Shown: piece by piece, positions 60,132 to 64,000 of the stretch
How positions within the stretch are numbered: position 1 is the stretch's first letter
Layout: every line of letters begins with the position of its first letter
Assembly: GCA_017545365.1 (NCBI GenBank)
Contig: JAFWOP010000067.1
Coordinates: forward strand, 1 to 64,000
Length of the DNA stretch: 64,000 bases
Direction: 5' to 3'
From: Bacteroidales bacterium
GTDB lineage: Bacteria; Bacteroidota; Bacteroidia; Bacteroidales; P3
Notes under the pieces: generated by a model
Seen by the model: only the letters and a program-made list of their open reading frames with translations
What the model was told of the DNA's origin: nothing
Databases searched by the model: none
Position numbers and translations under genes: made by a program

Positions 60132-60475
60132 TTACTTTCCTCAATCAGCTCTTCCCAGGTAAAGCCCAGCATGCTCATACGCTGCACAAAGTAGGGCAGC
60201 TCGTCATCGAGGAATTCTTGGCGGTGCATCTTGCGGATGCGTTCGCCAGCCTTGGGCTCCACAAAGTAGCCTACGCCGCGGCGGTTGTATATAATTTCTG
60301 CGTTCTGTAAGTGGTCGTAGGTCCGCATCACCGTGTTGGGGTTCACGCCCAGCTCGGCTGCCACGTCGCGCACCGAGGGAATGCGCTCGTCCACCTGCCA
60401 CTCCCCTGCCACGATGCGCTCGCACAGCGTGTCGGCTATCTGGAGGTATATTGGTTTTTGTTTCTTGAAGTCCAT
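60125..60475 (-). CDS. GntR-family (YtrA-like) transcriptional regulator
   Basis: A 116-residue DNA-binding protein. MDFKKQKPIYLQIADTLCERIVAGEWQVDERIPSVRDVAAELGVNPNTVMRTYDHLQ is the winged helix-turn-helix of GntR regulators, and GVGYFV closes the wing. The C-terminal part is only about 40 residues, as in the YtrA subfamily, which usually represses the ABC transporter operon it belongs to. It lies 6 bases after the DUF4097 gene and 51 bases before the TonB receptor. Confidence 0.93.
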   Translation of the reverse strand: MDFKKQKPIYLQIADTLCERIVAGEWQVDERIPSVRDVAAELGVNPNTVMRTYDHLQNAEIIYNRRGVGYFVEPKAGERIRKMHRQEFLDDELPYFVQRMSMLGFTWEELIEESKK

Positions 60476-60481
60476 AATCGA

Positions 60482-61303
60482 TTATTTTTTAACTTTAATG
60501 GCAAGTTCGGCACTAATGGAATTGCTTTCTATAGCACAGGCCCCATTGCCGATAATCTTCTTCTTACCCCTGCTCGCAACGGGCAGTTCGCTGTGGAAAT
60601 CGGCCATCACTCCGTTCCATTCCAGTGTGATGCCGGCATCCTCTGGCACATACAGCACCGTGCTGCCCGACACATTGTTCAACTCTATATCTGTTGGCAT
60701 CTTGCTGAATGTAGCCTCCACGTTGCTGCTGACGCTGTTTACCTCGATGTCTTCAATTTCGCATTCGTTCAACGCTATCTGCCACGACACGCTGTTCATC
60801 TCCAGTGCTCCGCAGCGCACGCTGTCCATCCTGATGTCTTGCCCGGCACCGTTCACCTCCACCTCGTCCAACCGCAACGACCGCGGCACACGCACCAAGA
60901 GGTGCTTATCAGGAAGATTTTCCCCCTGCGACCGCATGCCGGGGATGCCGAACTTGATGTTCAGCGTCCCGTCGGGCTCCAGGTAGTAGTGCATCGTGGT
61001 AGAGTCGGTCAGAGCGTCTTCAGAGGTCTCACTGATGACTACCTCAGTGCCGTCAAAAGCTTCAATGGTGACAGAGCCGCTGACCCAGTCAATGTTCAAC
61101 TCCGTCACATCGGCGTTGGCGAACGAGGCACCCCCCATCGCATATAGTTTGGCATCCTTGCTGTTACCCAAGGTCACTTCGCCATACTTGTTCGTATAGC
61201 GCTCCATTAAGTTTTCATAATCATTCGAGTTATGAAGCTTGCAGCCGCTCATCGTCGCCAACAGGGCAAACGCTACGGCATATAAATATCTGTTGCTTTT
61301 CAT
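60482..61303 (-). CDS. DUF4097-like (putative adhesin/head-GIN) lipoprotein
   Basis: A 273-residue lipoprotein; MKSNRYLYAVAFALLATMSGC gives the lipid Cys at residue 21. The mature part is a right-handed beta-helix-like repeat of the DUF4097/DUF2807 type (ITELNIDWVSGSVTIEAFDG-like, VPRSLRLDEVEVNGAGQDIRMDSV, IEDIEVNSVSSNVEATF, IELNNVSGSTVLYV). It sits between a permease gene and gntR in the same operon. In related loci the DUF4097 protein accompanies ABC transporters of the YtrA type. Its molecular role is not known. Confidence 0.85.
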   Translation of the reverse strand: MKSNRYLYAVAFALLATMSGCKLHNSNDYENLMERYTNKYGEVTLGNSKDAKLYAMGGASFANADVTELNIDWVSGSVTIEAFDGTEVVISETSEDALTDSTTMHYYLEPDGTLNIKFGIPGMRSQGENLPDKHLLVRVPRSLRLDEVEVNGAGQDIRMDSVRCGALEMNSVSWQIALNECEIEDIEVNSVSSNVEATFSKMPTDIELNNVSGSTVLYVPEDAGITLEWNGVMADFHSELPVASRGKKKIIGNGACAIESNSISAELAIKVKK

Positions 61304-61340
61304 ATCTTTAATTATTATTGTTGATATGTTGTGTTGTTTT

Positions 61341-61375
61341 ACTTCTTAGTGCTTAGCTCTTACTTCTTACCTCAA
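61341..61375 (-). repeat. Heptamer tract after the permease gene
   Basis: Minus-strand units GTAAGAA, GTAAGAG, CTAAGCA, CTAAGAA, GTAAA follow the permease stop codon. This is the third GAACTAA-type tract in the operon, again placing stop codons in all frames. Confidence 0.78.
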
Positions 61376-62230
61376 TTAGTATTTCATGTGTTTCAGCCTG
61401 TAGCTGGCCCACCAGAAGAACACCGTGGTCAGCACAATGCTCCATGCCGTTGCTGCCCAGTAGGCGATATTCATGCTCCGAACCGGGTCGGCGGTTTCGA
61501 GGAATTCCTCCAACCAGTTGCCACTCATCATCATAGTACCCATAATGGGAGTGAGGATGATATTCAGCACAAAGCTGATAAGCCATGTCCATAGCAGCGT
61601 CTGTAACACCTTGTGCTTTTTGAAGATGGTGTTGGTGAACAGGAAGAGCGACACGTAGCTCAAATGGCACAACACAGCATACAGCACCACACGGCCCGGC
61701 TTAATCACCTGAACCAACATCATAGTGTTGTCGTTGACATTAGGGAACGTGCCAGCCACCAACGCACGATAGTCATCCAGGGTATCGGCCAGATAGTCGG
61801 TCTGCCACAGCCACTTGTCATAGGGGCCAAAGGGCAGCAGCGTCAGGAAATAGTCCAACACCATTCCGCCCAAGAAGCACAGCAATGGGCACACCACAAT
61901 GGTGAACAGCAGCATGCTCACATACTTCTCCAGTTTCGAAGCTGGCAGCATGGCATAATAGATGCCTTCTTTCTGCAAGTTGCTGGTGCGATACATACGC
62001 GAGGGCGACACAATGGCGGCCAGCATCACCGACCCCGCTATGAAACACCACCGCACCTCGGGCACAATGGCGGGTATCTCCTCAATGCCGCTCAACGCCC
62101 ACCACAGCAGCCAAGCCAAAATGGGCAGGAGGGTGATTATCAAAAGCGATGTTCCGGCATTCTGCCAGATATTGCTGAAATCCTTACGAACCACTTTACA
62201 AAAACGGCTCCATTCAAATGTATTATTCAT
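61376..62230 (-). CDS. ABC transporter permease-like membrane protein
   Basis: A 284-residue protein with six predicted spans (LIITLLPILAWLLWWALSG, WCFIAGSVMLAAIVSP, MLLFTIVVCPLLCFLGGMVLDYFLTLLP, VVLYAVLCHLSYVSLFLFT, LLWTWLISFVLNIILTPI, YWAATAWSIVLTTVFFWW). The short N-terminal FCKVVRKDFSNIWQNAG is typical of ABC-2-like permeases. It lies directly downstream of the ABC ATPase gene with a 75-base spacer that holds a CTAG 9-mer array. The cargo is unknown. Confidence 0.85.
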   Translation of the reverse strand: MNNTFEWSRFCKVVRKDFSNIWQNAGTSLLIITLLPILAWLLWWALSGIEEIPAIVPEVRWCFIAGSVMLAAIVSPSRMYRTSNLQKEGIYYAMLPASKLEKYVSMLLFTIVVCPLLCFLGGMVLDYFLTLLPFGPYDKWLWQTDYLADTLDDYRALVAGTFPNVNDNTMMLVQVIKPGRVVLYAVLCHLSYVSLFLFTNTIFKKHKVLQTLLWTWLISFVLNIILTPIMGTMMMSGNWLEEFLETADPVRSMNIAYWAATAWSIVLTTVFFWWASYRLKHMKY

Positions 62231-62259
62231 GGTCTTCTTTTTTTATTGTTTTCTATTTT

Positions 62260-62300
62260 CTAGTATTTCTAGTGTTTCTAGTTTTCCTAGTATTTCCTAG
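62260..62300. repeat. CTAG 9-mer tandem array between ABC ATPase and permease genes
   Basis: CTAG occurs at 62260, 62269, 62278, 62287 and 62297 (spacing 9, 9, 9, 10). It is inside a transcribed operon spacer, like the one between rpmI and rplT. Confidence 0.9.
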
Positions 62301-62305
62301 TTTAA

Positions 62306-63133
62306 TTATTCAAACAGTTTCTTTATGGTTTCTCTGTTGCGCAGCACGGCGTTGAATAGGCCTTCGATGTTCACCTGGCTCTCGCGGCCGTCGCGGTTGA
62401 TGCACACGTTCATAAAGCCGCCCGGCAGCTGCTCGGTGAAGAGTGCCTCGGGGTTGGCCACAGGGTCGTAGTCGAAGCTCAGCTTGCTGGTGATGGTCGC
62501 CATGTCGGCATTCAGCAGCACGTCGTCGTTGGTCAGGATGATGATGGGGTCAATCAGGTTCTCCACATCCTTCACCTGATGGGTGGAGATGATGATGGTC
62601 GACCCTTCGGTGGCCCGCTTGGAAAGGAGGGTGCGGAAGTCGGTCTTTGACGGAATGTCCAGTCCGTTGGTCGGCTCGTCCAGCAACACATAGTCGGTAC
62701 CAAGCGACAGCGTGCAGGCAATCATTGACTTCTTCTGCTGCCCATAGGACATCTCCTTGAACTTACGCTGCGGTTCCACACCCATCTCCTGCATCAGATG
62801 CAGAAAAGTGGCATAGGCATAGTTAGGGTAAAACGGTGCCAGCGACTGCACATAGTGCGTAGGCGTGACATCCTCCGGCAGAACCACCTCGTCGGGCAGG
62901 AACACCAAATTTTGAAGGAACTGCGGCTCACGGTCGAATGTGTTGAAACCATCCACCCTGCATGTCCCCACCTGGGGCTGCTGCAGACCGCTAATAATTT
63001 TGAGCAACGTAGTCTTTCCCACGCCGTTCTCGCCCAGTAGGCCGTAGATGCTGCCCGGCTGGAAGGTGAGATTGATGTTGTGAAACACCGGCGTGTGCTT
63101 GTAACTGAAGTCTAAATTTCTAATCTCTATCAT
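62306..63133 (-). CDS. ABC transporter ATP-binding protein
   Basis: A 275-residue ATPase. The Walker A motif GENGVGKTT covers residues 34-42, the signature is MSYGQQKK, Walker B is YVLLDEP with D-loop NGLD, and the switch His is in IISTHQVKD. It energises the permease at 61376. A C-terminal extension of about 70 residues may bind the regulator or cargo. As first gene of the operon, its start at 63133 is about 125 bases after the promoter at 63260-63290. Confidence 0.95.
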   Translation of the reverse strand: MIEIRNLDFSYKHTPVFHNINLTFQPGSIYGLLGENGVGKTTLLKIISGLQQPQVGTCRVDGFNTFDREPQFLQNLVFLPDEVVLPEDVTPTHYVQSLAPFYPNYAYATFLHLMQEMGVEPQRKFKEMSYGQQKKSMIACTLSLGTDYVLLDEPTNGLDIPSKTDFRTLLSKRATEGSTIIISTHQVKDVENLIDPIIILTNDDVLLNADMATITSKLSFDYDPVANPEALFTEQLPGGFMNVCINRDGRESQVNIEGLFNAVLRNRETIKKLFE

Positions 63134-63571
63134 AACGTTTTTTCTTTGTGAGAGCGGTTTTTTACCTCGTCTCGATTGTTTAATGATTTTGTTTAACTCT
63201 TTATATTTGTGTTCGTTTACTTTGTTAATGTTGTAGTGTATTAGCTAACTAGTACACTGCAAAGGTACGACACTTTTTCGACATAGCAAGTTTTTATTTG
63301 ACAATTAACATTATTTAACTCTTTGGATGCCGCCGTAGGACCTCGCCCATGCTGCCCTCATCCTTCGTCCTGAGCCAGTTGAGGCGTTCTTTTCAATTTG
63401 TAATGTTTATTGTATGGGCGATGGCTCTATTTTATTTATGGCACCTAAATAGAAAAGAATGTAAATTGAAACAAATATGTAACCAAGTGGAAATAAAAGT
63501 TTTAAGGCGCAGCGGAGCCAGTGTGGCGTTGCCGTTGCGGAGGAGGGGTGGCAAAGTGAAAGTGTTATGAG
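63134..63571. other. 438-base spacer with the ABC operon promoter, otherwise no gene
   Basis: Besides the promoter at 63260-63290 the spacer is AT-rich up to 63310 and again from 63400 to 63510. A 73-codon plus-strand frame (63349-63570) has a hydrophobic middle but no start context, ends in low-complexity Arg/Leu and looks accidental. Confidence 0.5.
63260..63290 (-). promoter_or_regulatory. Promoter of the ABC/DUF4097/GntR/TonB operon
   Basis: On the minus strand CTTG (63287-63290), a 19-base spacer and TACCTTTG (63260-63267) form a near-ideal Bacteroidales promoter. It is the likely target of the operon's GntR repressor. The sequence TTAGCTAACTAGTACACTG just downstream (63241-63259) contains short dyads that could be the operator. 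Confidence 0.85.
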
Positions 63572-64000
63572 CTATCGGCCTGCTGGGGTGGCGAAGGCAC
63601 TCCTGATGAGCGGGGCGTAGACGGCCTTCAGGAGGACGCCGTTGCTTTCGCGCAGGGTGACCAGCGGGTGGGAGAGGTACATTATGTCGGGGTCTTTGCC
63701 GTTGTTGTACAGGCGCATGAGCTGTTTGTAGTCTTTATGCCAGTCTTTGGCGCGCGTCCCTTCGGGGTTGTATAGGCAGCTCTCCGACAGGACCACCTTC
63801 ATCTTGAATTCGCCGCTGCCCCAGGAGGGTTTGCGGGCATCCAGCGGCATGTAGGAGCGGGGCACGACGAAGCTGCTGCCGTTGAGGTCTATCGTTGGGA
63901 GTCCTTTGGCCACGGCTTCTCGGCGGCTGTAGATATAGGCAGAGTCGCGCAAGTTGCTCTCGATGATGGGGATGTTGAGCCAGAAGGAGCCCAGCTTCAC
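63572..64000 (-). CDS. Unidentified protein, 3' part only
   Basis: The frame is open from the window edge (64000) to a stop at 63572, so only the last 142 residues are seen. The first codon is GTG and is probably internal. Composition is that of a folded, exported or envelope beta-rich protein (SFVVPRSYMPLDARKPSWGSGEFKMKVVLSE, IMYLSHPLVTLRESNGVLLKAVYAPLIRS). I do not recognise a family. Confidence 0.6.
   Translation of the reverse strand: MKLGSFWLNIPIIESNLRDSAYIYSRREAVAKGLPTIDLNGSSFVVPRSYMPLDARKPSWGSGEFKMKVVLSESCLYNPEGTRAKDWHKDYKQLMRLYNNGKDPDIMYLSHPLVTLRESNGVLLKAVYAPLIRSAFATPAGR

Noticed and set aside
63349..63570. 73-codon plus-strand frame with a hydrophobic stretch
   Set aside because: No promoter or ribosome-binding context of its own, low-complexity end, and it lies in the promoter spacer of the ABC operon.

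Overview
The window is chromosomal DNA from a member of the order Bacteroidales (Bacteroidota). The evidence is the repeated promoter box TAnnTTTG with TTTG about 19-21 bases upstream (best seen near 18401, 29541 and 63260), a TonB-dependent receptor with a carboxypeptidase-D-like N-terminus, fimbrillin-like lipoproteins, a GldF-GldG fusion, a type IX secretion sorting domain on a C10 protease, and family content (DUF6266, DUF4878, SpoIID, surE-lpxB, ftsY-rimO). Base composition is fairly GC-rich. A few stretches, notably 14946-17500 and 36516-36780, are visibly AT-richer. I cannot name a genus.

Layout. 1-142 is the tail of an rRNA operon (5S and terminator). 297-4538 carries a TerB-like protein, an EF-hand membrane protein and aspS. 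4545-6500 is a small-peptide plus lipoprotein cassette whose lipoprotein gene is split by a one-base frameshift. A second, intact cassette lies at 15391-17481 and a third, more divergent one at 36515-35266. 6716-14945 holds DUF6266, two outer-membrane-like proteins, a metallophosphoesterase lipoprotein, an Ig-like lipoprotein, a flippase and fabD. 17622-24940 (minus strand) holds rpmF-DUF177, a four-helix-bundle protein, an ATP-grasp/beta-propeller pair, methylmalonyl-CoA mutase, a Bax-inhibitor-1 homologue and a TPR protein. 24956-27445 holds a reduced PurL-like protein and a von Willebrand A protein. 27521-31341 is the infC-rpmI-rplT-rplS cluster with thrS behind its own promoter. 31865-34981 has a radical SAM protein, a LysE exporter, a DUF4878 lipoprotein and a nucleotidyltransferase. 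36799-46814 (minus) is a long run of housekeeping and envelope genes: rimO, ftsY, a thioredoxin-like protein, SpoIID, lpxB, surE, DUF4340 and gldFG. 47077-55537 is rich in exported peptidases (M28, S66, M16, C10). 56268-63133 (minus) reads as one GntR-regulated ABC transporter/adhesin/TonB receptor operon from a clear promoter at 63260-63290. The window ends inside an unidentified gene.

What stands out is the non-coding DNA. (1) Intergenic spacers repeatedly contain short tandem arrays of 7-, 8-, 9- or 10-mers (CTAGG-, CTAG-, CTATAG-, GAACTAA-, AATTGAG- and CAATCAAG-type). Some supply the stop codon or the last codons of the upstream gene, and two run in frame inside genes. (2) A small non-autonomous element of about 120-140 bp with imperfect terminal inverted repeats is present three times. 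One copy can be compared with an uninterrupted related sequence elsewhere in the window, which shows a TTAA target duplication. Its internal hairpins keep their positions while the stem sequences change. (3) Three small proteins sharing a core of the form Pro, then VxVVxFxxESGFA or similar, each precede a surface lipoprotein. (4) infC appears to start at an ATA codon behind a strong Shine-Dalgarno sequence and a hairpin-rich leader.
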